Source: Acinetobacter bereziniae LMG 1003 = CIP 70.12
GTDB taxonomy: Bacteria > Pseudomonadota > Gammaproteobacteria > Pseudomonadales > Moraxellaceae
Reading direction: 5' to 3'
Length of the DNA stretch: 64,000 nucleotides
NCBI RefSeq assembly: GCF_000368925.1
Contig: NZ_KB849755.1
Location: 1,480,620 to 1,544,619 of the forward strand
Below the pieces are notes generated by a model. That model was not told the DNA's origin, made no database searches, and worked only from the letters and a program-made list of their open reading frames with translations. The position numbers and the translations under genes were made by a program. Below, piece after piece: positions 8,918 through 17,392 of the stretch. The stretch's first letter is position 1; each line of letters begins with the position of its first letter.

Positions 8918-9193
8918 TTTACTTGGTTATTATTTTCAATCTAATCATACGATCATAGTAGAAAAGAAAGTTCTCCAGTTTGCTCAAGAGTCATATCTTA
9001 ATCAAATCGTGGGAACTTTCCTTCGGTTTTCTACTTTTGAGTTCAATTATTTTGAGGGGGGTTACCGATAAGTACTGATAATTCAAAACAGCTCAAGTCA
9101 CGAAAAAATAATCTAGCTGTCTACAGAAAAGCTACAGAATTTTTTGTAGACTTTATGCCTACCTTTAGTTGTTAACAATAACTACGGTGTTCA

Positions 9194-10210
9194 TCATAGA
9201 ATTTTACGATACCTCTGTTTTGGGCTTTTCGGCTTGTCAGGAATAGTACGATCAACCAAACCCGCCTCTATCGCGGGATTGAGATAATTCTTTTGAAAAG
9301 TTGCTCGATGCGTTAACCCCACCAATTGCATCAACTCAATCAACGTATAGTCTTCTTGTTTCATTACTGAAATTAAACGTTCTACTTGATCGCTACGTTC
9401 TAAACGAGCTTCTGCATCAGCTTGAGCGGTAGCATGATCGCTATCTTGAGCGGTGTCATTTGAACTAAGGATTGCATCTAAAATCATCTGTAAAATGAAT
9501 TCGATAAATGGCGCTGAATCAGCCCGATCAGTACTTGCTTGTAAAGCCTCATAGTAGGCTTTTTGATTTTGATAGATCAGACTTTCAACTGGGATATTGA
9601 CAAAGATAGGATTCCATCTACTCAGTATCAGTGTTTGCCATAGTCGCCCCATCCGCCCATTACCATCTGAAAATGGATGAATAAATTCAAATTCATAGTG
9701 GAATACTGAACTTTGAATCAATGGGTGTATTTCACTATCATTCAACCAATCGAGTAAATCAGCCATCAGTCGATTGATCTGATTGGTAGGAGGCGCCATA
9801 TGCACAACTTGATCGCCTGACATTACACCGACACCACCATGACGATATTGACCGACTTCATCGATCAAGCCCGTCATTAAAATTTGGTGTGCTTCTAATA
9901 AGTCTACTTCGTGACCCGGTTGCCATTGCTGAAAGCCTTCATAGGCTTTGATAGCATTACGCACTTCTTGCACTTCTTTTGGAGGCGCAATTACTGTTTT
10001 ACCATTAAGGATCGCTGTGATTTGTTCTGTACTGAGCGTATTTCCCTCTATTGCCAATGAACCTTGAATAGTGCGGATACGATTAGCTTTCCTTAATTTT
10101 AGACTATCTTGGATTTCTTCTAAAACAGTCAAACGCCCTATATTCTCACTAATCTGCGCAATCAGATGAATGATTTTGGATGTGATGCTATAAGGCGGTT
10201 GGTATTTCAT
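9194..10210 (-). CDS. Fic-family AMP transferase, class II (copy 1)
   Basis: A 338-residue Fic protein. The catalytic motif HPFSDGNGRMGR is complete at 178-189 and predicts transfer of AMP from ATP to a hydroxyl of a target protein. An N-terminal inhibitory helix motif S-x3-E-G (S51-LAI-E55-G56) makes it a class II Fic, normally held inactive by that glutamate. An N-terminal DUF4172-like helical segment precedes the core, and residues 270-325 form a winged-helix-like domain (LIELMQLVGLTHRATFQKNYL). A near-identical copy lies at 54568-55581. Self-modification, regulation of a housekeeping protein or a toxin-like role are all possible; no antitoxin gene adjoins it. It sits 420 bp from tRNA-Leu. 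Confidence 0.9.
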   Translation of the reverse strand: MKYQPPYSITSKIIHLIAQISENIGRLTVLEEIQDSLKLRKANRIRTIQGSLAIEGNTLSTEQITAILNGKTVIAPPKEVQEVRNAIKAYEGFQQWQPGHEVDLLEAHQILMTGLIDEVGQYRHGGVGVMSGDQVVHMAPPTNQINRLMADLLDWLNDSEIHPLIQSSVFHYEFEFIHPFSDGNGRMGRLWQTLILSRWNPIFVNIPVESLIYQNQKAYYEALQASTDRADSAPFIEFILQMILDAILSSNDTAQDSDHATAQADAEARLERSDQVERLISVMKQEDYTLIELMQLVGLTHRATFQKNYLNPAIEAGLVDRTIPDKPKSPKQRYRKIL

Positions 10211-10279
10211 AAGTAAAATTTCAACTAATTTGAAGATAAACCCAATTTATCAAAAAATGCTTTATTCAATAAACTGCCT

Positions 10280-10486
10280 CTAATATAGCCAGTATGGACC
10301 AAAATGTTTACCAATCTCAATACGATAATTTTTTCTGTTTTTGCGGCGTTCTGCAATATACGCTTTCGATTTCTGGGTAAAACGAAGAGCAGAACCTACT
10401 AAAGAAGAATCATGATCGGCTTATTGACCTGTTTTTCCAAACTCAACTTTATCAACAAAAGATTTAGAAACTTCATAGGTAGCCAT
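10280..10486 (-). pseudogene. Possible degenerate small gene between Fic and tRNA-Leu
   Basis: From ATG 10486 one frame reads 21 codons (MATYEVSKSFVDKVEFGKTGQ begins it), meets a single TAA, and continues in the same frame for 46 codons of protein-like composition (AYIAERRKNRKNYRIEIGKH) to a TAG. This looks like one small gene broken by a nonsense mutation. I do not recognise the family. It lies in the otherwise gene-free stretch between Fic and the tRNA, a typical place for relic accessory DNA. Confidence 0.3.
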
Positions 10487-10632
10487 GCAAATACCGACCA
10501 TTCAGAACATTTGAAGATAATAGATATGGAAATATTAGCATTTGTCTACAAGAGAGTTGTAAATTTAGAAAAAACCACAAAATTTTAATTGTTTATAAAA
10601 ATTATTTTAATATAACTTATTGCTTAAATAAG

Positions 10633-10719
10633 TGGTCCCGAGGGTCGGACTCGAACCGACACGTCATCGCTGACAGTGGATTTTGAGTCCACCGCGTCTA
10701 CCAATTTCACCACCTCGGG
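10633..10719 (-). tRNA. tRNA-Leu (anticodon CAA)
   Basis: 87 nt including an encoded CCA. The acceptor stem pairs CCCGAGG with CCTCGGG. The anticodon stem GTGGA/TCCAC encloses loop CTCAAAA with anticodon CAA. A long variable arm typical of leucine tRNAs follows, then the T-arm with GGTTCGAGTCC. It is transcribed away from queA and reads UUG codons. Confidence 0.95.
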
Positions 10720-10900
10720 AGAGGTTGTGTGCGTATAATAGCGCGTTTCATTTTCTTGTCAACGACAAGTTTTCACATTTGTATAAAATTAATGCATATC
10801 TGGTTTTTTTGGATTATAAATCACCAATTTCAGCCTTTAATTTGAAAAAAGACTATACTAAGCGCAGTTTTTAAATCTCCAATGTCAGTTTTTCTTTCCC

Positions 10901-11959
10901 ATGATGCAACTCTCTGATTTTAGTTTCGAACTTCCCGATGAACTTATCGCACGCTACCCGCTTGAAACACGTAGCGCTTCTCGCCTTTTACATCTCAATG
11001 CAGATGGCTCATATCAAGATCACAGTTTCACCGATATATTAGATTTATTCGATGAAGGTGACTTGATGGTACTCAATGATACCAAAGTGATGAAGGCACG
11101 CCTTAAAGGTAAACGAGCATCTGGAGGTGTAGTTGAAGTCTTGGTGGAGCGTATATTTGATCAAACTATTGCACATTGTCACATCAAAGCCAGTAATTCA
11201 CCTAAAGCAGGTGCTGAACTATTTATTGGTGTAGATGGTGTTAAAGCCACTGTACAAGGGCGTCATGAAAACTTATTTATTGTCGAATTTTCTCAGCCAA
11301 TTTTGCAGGTTCTGGATTTGTATGGGCAATTACCTATACCACCTTATTTTAATCGAGAAGCTGAAGCGATCGATACTGAACGCTATCAAACAGTATTTAA
11401 TGATCCAACCAAGTTAGCAAGTGTTGCAGCACCGACCGCAAGTCTGCACTTTGATCAAAGCTTGCTGGAAAAATTAAAACAAAAAGGTATCCAACAAGCT
11501 TTTGTGACCTTACATGTCGGTGCAGGTACATTTTTACCTGTGCGGACAGACAATATCGAAAATCACATTATGCACAGTGAATGGTGTGATGTACCTGAGG
11601 CAACCGCAAAACTTATTCAAGAAACCAAAGCACGTGGGAATAAAGTCATTGCAGTAGGGACCACAGCAACACGTGCATTGGAAAGTGCTGCACAAGCTTC
11701 AGGTGGTAAAATTGCGGCTTGGACAGGAGATACCCAAATCTTTATCTATCCTGGCTATCAGTTCTGTGTGGTGGATCGCTTGATCACTAACTTCCACTTG
11801 CCTGAATCAACGCTGTTAATGCTGGTTGCTGCATTGTCCAATCGAGACAATATTTTAAATGCTTATAGACATGCAGTTGAGCAAAAATATCGGTTCTTTA
11901 GTTATGGCGATGCCATGCTGATTGAAAATGCAAATACAGAACAAATGACAGCAGAATAG
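10901..11959 (+). CDS. queA: S-adenosylmethionine:tRNA ribosyltransferase-isomerase
   Basis: A 352-residue QueA. It transfers and isomerises the ribose of SAM onto preQ1 at position 34 of tRNAs with GUN anticodons, giving epoxyqueuosine. Signatures include the N-terminal FELPDELIARYPL, the LMVLNDTKVMKARLKG block, the LPIPPYFNR block and VTLHVGAGTFLPV. Length is normal for the family. The start could be ATG 10901 or the adjacent ATG 10904. It acts just after Tgt in queuosine synthesis, and tgt lies 3.8 kb downstream on the same strand, separated by two DUF3137-like genes, a LemA gene and a small membrane-protein gene. A hairpin at 11986-12016 probably ends its transcript. Confidence 0.97.
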   Translation: MMQLSDFSFELPDELIARYPLETRSASRLLHLNADGSYQDHSFTDILDLFDEGDLMVLNDTKVMKARLKGKRASGGVVEVLVERIFDQTIAHCHIKASNSPKAGAELFIGVDGVKATVQGRHENLFIVEFSQPILQVLDLYGQLPIPPYFNREAEAIDTERYQTVFNDPTKLASVAAPTASLHFDQSLLEKLKQKGIQQAFVTLHVGAGTFLPVRTDNIENHIMHSEWCDVPEATAKLIQETKARGNKVIAVGTTATRALESAAQASGGKIAAWTGDTQIFIYPGYQFCVVDRLITNFHLPESTLLMLVAALSNRDNILNAYRHAVEQKYRFFSYGDAMLIENANTEQMTAE

Positions 11960-11985
11960 TTTACGCCATAATTTACAGCACGACC

Positions 11986-12019
11986 TGCAAAGTATTCATT
12001 CAAAGGATGCTTTGCATTT
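11986..12019 (+). terminator. Terminator-like hairpin after queA
   Basis: TGCAAAG-T-AT (11986-11995) pairs with AT-GCTTTGCA ending at 12016, followed by TTTAAAATCATTTTTT. The stem is about 9 bp with one bulge. Confidence 0.5.
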
Positions 12020-12077
12020 AAAATCATTTTTTCGTTACAATTAAGCTTCTAAAAACTCGTCACAATAATGAATAAAG

Positions 12078-13094
12078 ATGAATGATTTACCGACAAAAAT
12101 TCAAAATGCGTTTAGTCAACAACATGTCAATAATGGTAAAACCCAAAGTAATATTGATTCAATCAACCAATTATTAGCTTCAACTGAAAATTTTGAGCAC
12201 TTGATCGAAAAGTTAAAGCATTGGCAAGATGATCCAAGCCTGTCTATTCAAAATTATACCTTTTGGCTTTTTATCTGTGTGGGTATAGGCTTTGCCATTT
12301 TGGCTTTTTTTACTCACCCAATTCTATTTTTATTTGCAATAGCCAGTATTGCCTTTGCTTTTTATAAACGTACTTCAACCAAGCCACTCAATCAACTCAT
12401 AGATTATCTCCAGCAAAAGAATTTAGAAGCAAAATATCAAATTCGCTTCTTTCCGAACGAGACCGATAACAAAATTATCTCCCCTTATGATTTTCCATTA
12501 TTTGGCTTAGGGGACTATGAAAATTCAATTCGCAATACCATTTACGGCACTTGGCAAATTAATGGTTTCATCTATCCATATATGTTGTTTAACTATCATT
12601 ATGTTGATGAAGTTGAAACTCGCGATTCGGATGGTAAAACAAAAACTGAATATCGCCATTACGATTTATGGGGAATCATTGTTGAGAATTTTCCAACCCA
12701 AGGTATCAGTATTTCTTCCAAACAAAACCGCGCGTGCCGACTTGGAACGAAATGGTCCAGTGGCGATATTCGTTTTGACAATCAATATCAACTCAGCGGA
12801 ACCAACGAAATGCGTTTGGCTAAATTTTTCAGTCCCAATCATGTACTCATGCTTGATCAGGCGATGTCGAATTTCAAAGGTGATTTTTACATTCACCCAC
12901 AACACCCAGCACTGTGTTGGTTATTTAAGATTGACATCACCAAACCGCATTTGCCAGTGAATCAAGTCCAGACTGTACATGACCTAGCAGCTCAACTGGA
13001 AAGCATGGGCATGCCTGATTATGAGCAACTTAAACAATCACTCATAACAATATTGCAAGAAGTTCAACCTAACACTGAAACAAATAAGTTTTAA
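12078..13094 (+). CDS. DUF3137-like membrane protein (first paralogue)
   Basis: A 338-residue protein. Two closely spaced transmembrane helices at about residues 62-95 (FWLFICVGIGFAILAFF, ILFLFAIASIAFAFY) are followed by a large soluble domain with strand-rich segments (YMLFNYHYVDEVE, YDLWGIIVENFPTQGISISS) typical of DUF3137 proteins. These commonly neighbour LemA-family genes, as here. It is paralogous to the next gene, sharing layout and the W-G-(I/A)-x-(V/F)-(E/Q) and F(N/Q)YHY(V/I)DE motifs. The biochemical function is not known. ATG 12078 is chosen; an out-of-frame ATG at 12068 stops at once. Confidence 0.7.
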   Translation: MNDLPTKIQNAFSQQHVNNGKTQSNIDSINQLLASTENFEHLIEKLKHWQDDPSLSIQNYTFWLFICVGIGFAILAFFTHPILFLFAIASIAFAFYKRTSTKPLNQLIDYLQQKNLEAKYQIRFFPNETDNKIISPYDFPLFGLGDYENSIRNTIYGTWQINGFIYPYMLFNYHYVDEVETRDSDGKTKTEYRHYDLWGIIVENFPTQGISISSKQNRACRLGTKWSSGDIRFDNQYQLSGTNEMRLAKFFSPNHVLMLDQAMSNFKGDFYIHPQHPALCWLFKIDITKPHLPVNQVQTVHDLAAQLESMGMPDYEQLKQSLITILQEVQPNTETNKF

Positions 13095-13195
13095 AAATAA
13101 ATAAGTTAATTGGTATTTAATGTGATTTATCGCATAATTATCGATAAAGTATTTAAAATTTTAGTTGCTGAAAGGCCAAATCATGATGAGCAATT

Positions 13196-14221
13196 ATGCC
13201 TATAGAAACCGTTGAACGATTACTGCATTACCGCACTCGAAAAAATCAACATGTGATGCGTAATATTGCTCGATTGTGGGAGATTGGGCAACAGGCTCAA
13301 TCTGCACAAGATATTTTAGATGGTCTACATCCCTGGGGTGAAAGCAAAGATCTGTTTTTCTATAATGTAATTCCTCGATTTTTGTTTATTTTGGGGATAG
13401 CAACTTCGCTAATTGGCTGGTTTTTTCATCCATTCATCCCCTATCCACTGGTGCTTTTAGCTGGATTATTATGTTGTTTTGCTGCCTATTTAATTTATGA
13501 GCCCAGTGACCCAATTGACGAAGTCATTAATTTTCTAGAGCAGAAAATAATGTTGTTGCGGTATGACTTGCATTTCAATAAAACACCAACTCATATCTCG
13601 ACCACAAGCAATACCTTATTGGTTATGAGCAGATTAAAACAAACCTTTCCTTTTTTTGCCCAAGGCAATGTATCAAATGAAATCGAACAATTTGCCTCTA
13701 CAGTTTGGTTTGATGGAGAACAAGAACATCATGTGATGTTGTTTCAATATCATTATATTGATGAGTTTTCACTCCCAAATAGCCAAGGTGAAAAGCAAAA
13801 AATCAGAGAAATTCACAAAGACCAATGGGGCGCTTTTATTTTTCAAATGCCTGCACTTGGATTTGCTGCCAGCAACAAACATCATGAGTTCACACCGCCG
13901 TATACACAGCGCTGGAAAACAGCCGATATTATGGTGAACCAAAACTTATATATTTTTGGCTATAATCAACATCAATTAGCACGAACCATCAGCCCAAGTA
14001 TTACCTTAAAATTAAGTGATTTTTTTCAACAATATTCAGGTGATATTGTTTATCATTTTGAGGAAAATATGCTGTGCTATATGGGTGATCAAAACTTATT
14101 TCGAATTGCTCGAAAAAAGCAAAGCCCTCAAGATATCTCGGCACTACGTGGACATTTAAGAACATTAACCATGCCTGAATATGAAAAATTCAAACAGAGC
14201 ATGCTAAACTTGATTTCATAA
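13196..14221 (+). CDS. DUF3137-like membrane protein (second paralogue)
   Basis: A 341-residue paralogue of the preceding protein. Two transmembrane helices at about 57-100 (VIPRFLFILGIATSLIGWFF, LVLLAGLLCCFAAYLIY) and the soluble domain with FQYHYIDEFS and DQWGAFIFQMPALGFAAS line up with the first copy. The C-termini also match (LTMPEYEKFKQSMLNLIS against MGMPDYEQLKQSLITIL). It is followed 19 bp later by a LemA-family gene, so the two are probably cotranscribed. Tandem duplication followed by divergence is the simplest history. The role is unknown; a membrane complex with LemA is an inference from neighbourhood. Confidence 0.7.
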   Translation: MPIETVERLLHYRTRKNQHVMRNIARLWEIGQQAQSAQDILDGLHPWGESKDLFFYNVIPRFLFILGIATSLIGWFFHPFIPYPLVLLAGLLCCFAAYLIYEPSDPIDEVINFLEQKIMLLRYDLHFNKTPTHISTTSNTLLVMSRLKQTFPFFAQGNVSNEIEQFASTVWFDGEQEHHVMLFQYHYIDEFSLPNSQGEKQKIREIHKDQWGAFIFQMPALGFAASNKHHEFTPPYTQRWKTADIMVNQNLYIFGYNQHQLARTISPSITLKLSDFFQQYSGDIVYHFEENMLCYMGDQNLFRIARKKQSPQDISALRGHLRTLTMPEYEKFKQSMLNLIS

Positions 14222-14240
14222 ATCATAAGGAATAATCAGA

Positions 14241-14810
14241 ATGGGTTTAATCATATTTATTGGGATTTTTATCGCCATTATCGTTTGGGGCATTTTAGTC
14301 AGAAATAATATTGTGCGTTATTTCAATGCAACCCAACGTGCATGGGCCGAAGTGGCGAATTTTGAACGTCAAAAAGTAAAGACGCTTGAGACTTTAGAAC
14401 AGACACTGGCGCAATATACTCAATTTGAAAAATCCACCTTAGAAAAAGTGACTGAATTACGTCAGCAAATTTTGAATTTAAATTTAAACAATACTGATGT
14501 TTCTCAATTACAACATGTGGAAAAACTCAACCAAGACTTAATGAAAAGCCTAAATGTTGTTGTTGAAAATTACCCTGAACTTAAGGCTGATACACTGTAT
14601 GCAAAAATGATGGATGATATTCAAGAGCAAAATGAAAATGTCGGTGCAGCGATTACAATCTTCAATCGTAATGTTGAAGAATTTAACAACACTATCGAAA
14701 TCTTCCCGAATAATATGATTAACACCATCACTTTAGCGAAGAAGACGATTCGTCCATTTTCAGATAATGTTGTAACTCAAAACTTCGATTACAAACCAAA
14801 TTTCAATTAG
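14241..14810 (+). CDS. LemA-family protein
   Basis: A 189-residue LemA-family protein. It has an N-terminal membrane anchor (residues 1-21, IIFIGIFIAIIVWGILV) and then a long helical bundle (NIVRYFNATQRAWAEVANFERQKVKTLE) ending in FNRNVEEFNNTIEIFPNNMI, which matches the conserved tail YN..V..yN..i..fP of LemA proteins. Family members are small membrane-tethered coiled-helix proteins of unclear function. Ribosome site AAGGAA lies just upstream of ATG. It follows the second DUF3137-like gene closely and ends at a strong intrinsic terminator (14841-14872). Confidence 0.88.
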   Translation: MGLIIFIGIFIAIIVWGILVRNNIVRYFNATQRAWAEVANFERQKVKTLETLEQTLAQYTQFEKSTLEKVTELRQQILNLNLNNTDVSQLQHVEKLNQDLMKSLNVVVENYPELKADTLYAKMMDDIQEQNENVGAAITIFNRNVEEFNNTIEIFPNNMINTITLAKKTIRPFSDNVVTQNFDYKPNFN

Positions 14811-14840
14811 TCACCAACATCCCCCCAAACCTTTTATATG

Positions 14841-14872
14841 CCTTCTTAGATAAATGCTAAGAAGGTTTTTTT
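14841..14872 (+). terminator. Intrinsic terminator after the LemA gene
   Basis: CCTTCTTAG (14841-14849), a 7-nt loop, CTAAGAAGG (14857-14865), then seven T. A perfect 9-bp stem with a T-tract. Confidence 0.9.
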
Positions 14873-15100
14873 GAATTTTCGTTTTATACTATGAATGCGT
14901 CAAATAGACTTATTTTAAAACCAAAATATAAATCATCATTCGCAAATCTCCATCATCTTTGAAGATAAATACAGCTATTTTTAGATTAAAAAATGACATT
15001 TCGATCATTTTCTGATATTTTTCAAACCGCTAAAAAAATGACTATTTTTAGAACAAAACGATCAACTTATAAAAAACAATCTAAAGATTGGAGTTATACA

Positions 15101-15517
15101 ATGTTAAAAAAACTATTCATGATGTTCTGTCTGTGTTTCATATGGCAAGCTCCTGCTCAAGCAAAAGGACTCTTGGTTTTCAATACAGGTGATGAAATGT
15201 TTAAAGTTGGTGCATTTCCACAAGAACTCATCAGCCAATATGAAGACCTCAAAAGCTTAAATGTAGGCTACAAATGTAGTCACTTCGGAATTTTATGGGC
15301 AGATGTGAGAACATGGGATTGTACACTGGTTGGAATGACTGATGCTGAACCAGATACTTTTTATGAATTACCTGAAGATGTGATTGCATCATTAAGTAAA
15401 AATCCTGATTACCAAGAAAATAAAATGCAACGCAATTTTTGGAATCATTATGGCATTTTTATTTTAGTTCTTGCGATCATTGGATTAATCGTCATGGGGC
15501 GCAAAGCCAAAGATTAA
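15101..15517 (+). CDS. Small secreted/membrane protein of unknown function
   Basis: 138 residues from ATG 15101. This start is preferred over an in-frame codon at 14993 because GGAG sits 8 nt before it and because the product then begins with a clean signal peptide (MLKKLFMMFCLCFIWQAPAQA, cleavage near AQA-K). The mature part has two cysteines (about 60 residues from the start and ten further on) that could form a disulfide in the periplasm, and the C-terminus has a transmembrane helix (YGIFILVLAIIGLIVMG) followed by a basic tail. It is thus probably a periplasmic domain anchored by its C-terminus. I do not recognise the family. It is flanked by terminators on both sides, so it is monocistronic. 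Confidence 0.65.
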   Translation: MLKKLFMMFCLCFIWQAPAQAKGLLVFNTGDEMFKVGAFPQELISQYEDLKSLNVGYKCSHFGILWADVRTWDCTLVGMTDAEPDTFYELPEDVIASLSKNPDYQENKMQRNFWNHYGIFILVLAIIGLIVMGRKAKD

Positions 15518-15532
15518 TCGGACGGTTATCCT

Positions 15533-15563
15533 AAAAGAAGTGGACCAAAGTTCGCTTCTTTTA
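15533..15563 (+). terminator. Terminator-like hairpin
   Basis: AAAAGAAG (15533-15540) pairs with CTTCTTTT (15555-15562). G-U wobble pairs extend the stem inward to a short CAAA loop, and the right arm supplies the T-run. It ends the transcript of the small membrane protein. Confidence 0.65.
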
Positions 15564-15744
15564 TAAAGAATAAAATACAAACACCAGCAACTATCTATTC
15601 GCATACAAATAAATCAAGTCATATCTTCAATTTTTAACATGATGAAAAATAACATGACTGGTATTCAACCCTAAAATCAGGGAAAATAGCCCCTTTTGCA
15701 ATTATCAATCAGCGAACTGTTTTTTCGCCAGATTTAGGTCATTT

Positions 15745-16875
15745 ATGAAGTTTGAAAAATTAGGTCAGTCGGGGCGTGCTCGTCGTGGTCGTTTAACTTT
15801 AGCACATGGTGTCGTAGAGACTCCTGTGTTTATGCCTGTCGGTACCTACGGTACTGTTAAGGGGATGTTGCCACGTGATATTGAAGATATCCAAGCACAA
15901 ATTATTCTAGGAAATACCTTTCACCTTTATTTACGCCCTGGATTAGATGTTATTCGTGAACATGGCGGTTTGCATGAGTTTATGAAATGGGGCAAACCTA
16001 TTCTGACGGACTCAGGTGGCTTCCAAGTATTCAGTCTTGGAGCAATGCGCAAAATCAAAGAAGAAGGTGTGACCTTCCGCTCTCCAATCGATGGTTCAAA
16101 AGTCTTTTTATCACCTGAAATTTCAATGGATATTCAACATACCTTGAACTCAGATATTGTGATGATTTTTGATGAGTGCACACCGTATCCTGCAACACAT
16201 GAGGAAGCCCAAAAGTCATTACAATTGTCATTGCGTTGGGCAAAGCGTTGTAAAACTCAACATCATGATGTGCTTAAAAATAAAAATGCCTTGTTTGGAA
16301 TTATTCAAGGTGGCATGTATGAAGATCTTCGTGAAGAGTCTTTAAATGGTTTAAAAGAAATCGATTTTGATGGTTTTGCAATTGGTGGACTCTCAGTAGG
16401 TGAACCAAAAGAAGAAATGATCAAAGTTTTGGATTATCTCCCAGCGAAAATGCCAGCAGATAAACCACGTTATTTAATGGGCGTAGGGAAACCAGAAGAT
16501 ATCGTTGAAGCAATCCGTCGTGGTGTGGATATGTTTGACTGTGTGATGCCAACACGTAATGCACGTAATGGTCATTATTTTGTTACAGATGGCTTAGTGC
16601 GAATTCGTAACAGCCAATATCGCCATGATCAACGTCCATTAGACCCGCATTGTGACTGTTATACCTGCACCAACTTCACTCGTGCCTATTTATTCCATTT
16701 AGAAAAATGTGGTGAAATGCTCGGTTCAATGTTGGGTACCATCCATAATTTGCGTTATTACCAACGCTTTACCCAAGATATTCGTGATGCTTTAGATCAA
16801 GGTACTTTTGATGAATACGTGACAGATTTTTATCAACGTCGCGGTTTAGAAGTTCCACCTTGTCCTGTGGACTAA
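15745..16875 (+). CDS. tgt: tRNA-guanine transglycosylase
   Basis: A 376-residue bacterial Tgt, which exchanges guanine 34 for preQ1 in tRNAs for Asp, Asn, His and Tyr. The catalytic region DSGGFQVFSL (with the general acid/base Asp), the GGLSVGEPKEEM substrate loop, MGVGKPEDIVEAIRRGVDMFDCV with the nucleophilic Asp region, and the zinc site CDCYTCTNF...H are all present. Length is standard. It works directly upstream of QueA in queuosine synthesis. yajC, secD and secF follow in the arrangement conserved in many gamma-proteobacteria, although a 134-bp gap separates tgt from yajC. Confidence 0.98.
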   Translation: MKFEKLGQSGRARRGRLTLAHGVVETPVFMPVGTYGTVKGMLPRDIEDIQAQIILGNTFHLYLRPGLDVIREHGGLHEFMKWGKPILTDSGGFQVFSLGAMRKIKEEGVTFRSPIDGSKVFLSPEISMDIQHTLNSDIVMIFDECTPYPATHEEAQKSLQLSLRWAKRCKTQHHDVLKNKNALFGIIQGGMYEDLREESLNGLKEIDFDGFAIGGLSVGEPKEEMIKVLDYLPAKMPADKPRYLMGVGKPEDIVEAIRRGVDMFDCVMPTRNARNGHYFVTDGLVRIRNSQYRHDQRPLDPHCDCYTCTNFTRAYLFHLEKCGEMLGSMLGTIHNLRYYQRFTQDIRDALDQGTFDEYVTDFYQRRGLEVPPCPVD

Positions 16876-17009
16876 TGCCCCAATATAAAGCTGAATTGAA
16901 GATTAATTCAACAGTATTTGCGCTGAAACCCAAGACAAGGTAAATTGCAGAACAAGTCGATTTAAAAGCCATGCAAATGGCAGAAAATTTTTAACATTAG
17001 GAAACTGAA

Positions 17010-17339
17010 ATGAGTTTATTTATTTCTTCTGCTCACGCTGCGGCAGCGCCTGCACAAGGTCCAGGCATGATGGCAAACATTTTGATGATCGTTGTATTTA
17101 TCGCGATCTTCTATTTTCTCATCTGGCGTCCTCAAGCAAAACGTGCAAAAGAACACCGTACTTTAATTGAAAGCTTAGGTGTGGGCAGTGAAGTTGTATT
17201 TGCAGGCGGCTTAATGGGTCGTATTCTGAAAATCGACGGAGACTTTGCAGTGGTTGAATTAGGCAAAGGAAATGAAGTGAAAATTCAACGTGCAAGTGTT
17301 ATTTCAGTTCTGCCTGAAGGCACATTAAATAACCTTTAA
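17010..17339 (+). CDS. yajC: Sec translocon accessory subunit YajC
   Basis: A 109-residue inner-membrane protein with one transmembrane helix (about 24-44, ANILMIVVFIAIFYFLIW) followed by the family hallmark RPQAKRAKEHRTLIESLGVGSEVV and a small beta domain. YajC associates with SecDF and YidC to assist protein export and membrane insertion. It lies upstream of secD and secF. A terminator-like stem with T-tract (17350-17373) stands between yajC and secD, so secDF expression may be partly uncoupled. An AGGAAA ribosome site precedes ATG. Confidence 0.95.
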   Translation: MSLFISSAHAAAAPAQGPGMMANILMIVVFIAIFYFLIWRPQAKRAKEHRTLIESLGVGSEVVFAGGLMGRILKIDGDFAVVELGKGNEVKIQRASVISVLPEGTLNNL

Positions 17340-17349
17340 TCATAAAACG

Positions 17350-17373
17350 GTCGTGCACTTAGCACGACTTTTT
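17350..17373 (+). terminator. Terminator-like hairpin between yajC and secD
   Basis: GTCGTGC (17350-17356), a 5-nt loop, GCACGAC (17362-17368), then TTTTT. A perfect 7-bp GC-rich stem. Because secD follows only 20 bp later, it probably acts as a partial terminator or attenuator inside the yajC-secDF operon. Confidence 0.7.
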
Positions 17374-17392
17374 CATTTTAAGAAGAAAGCGA

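Noticed and set aside
8940..9040. Possible long imperfect inverted repeat after the outer-membrane barrel gene (AGAAAAGAAAGTTC facing GGAACTTTCCTTCGG...)
   Set aside because: The arms need bulges and the loop is long; too weak to call a terminator or element.
10633..10719. tRNA-Leu as attachment site of a current island
   Set aside because: No second copy of the tRNA 3' end and no integrase within the window; at most an old, decayed event.
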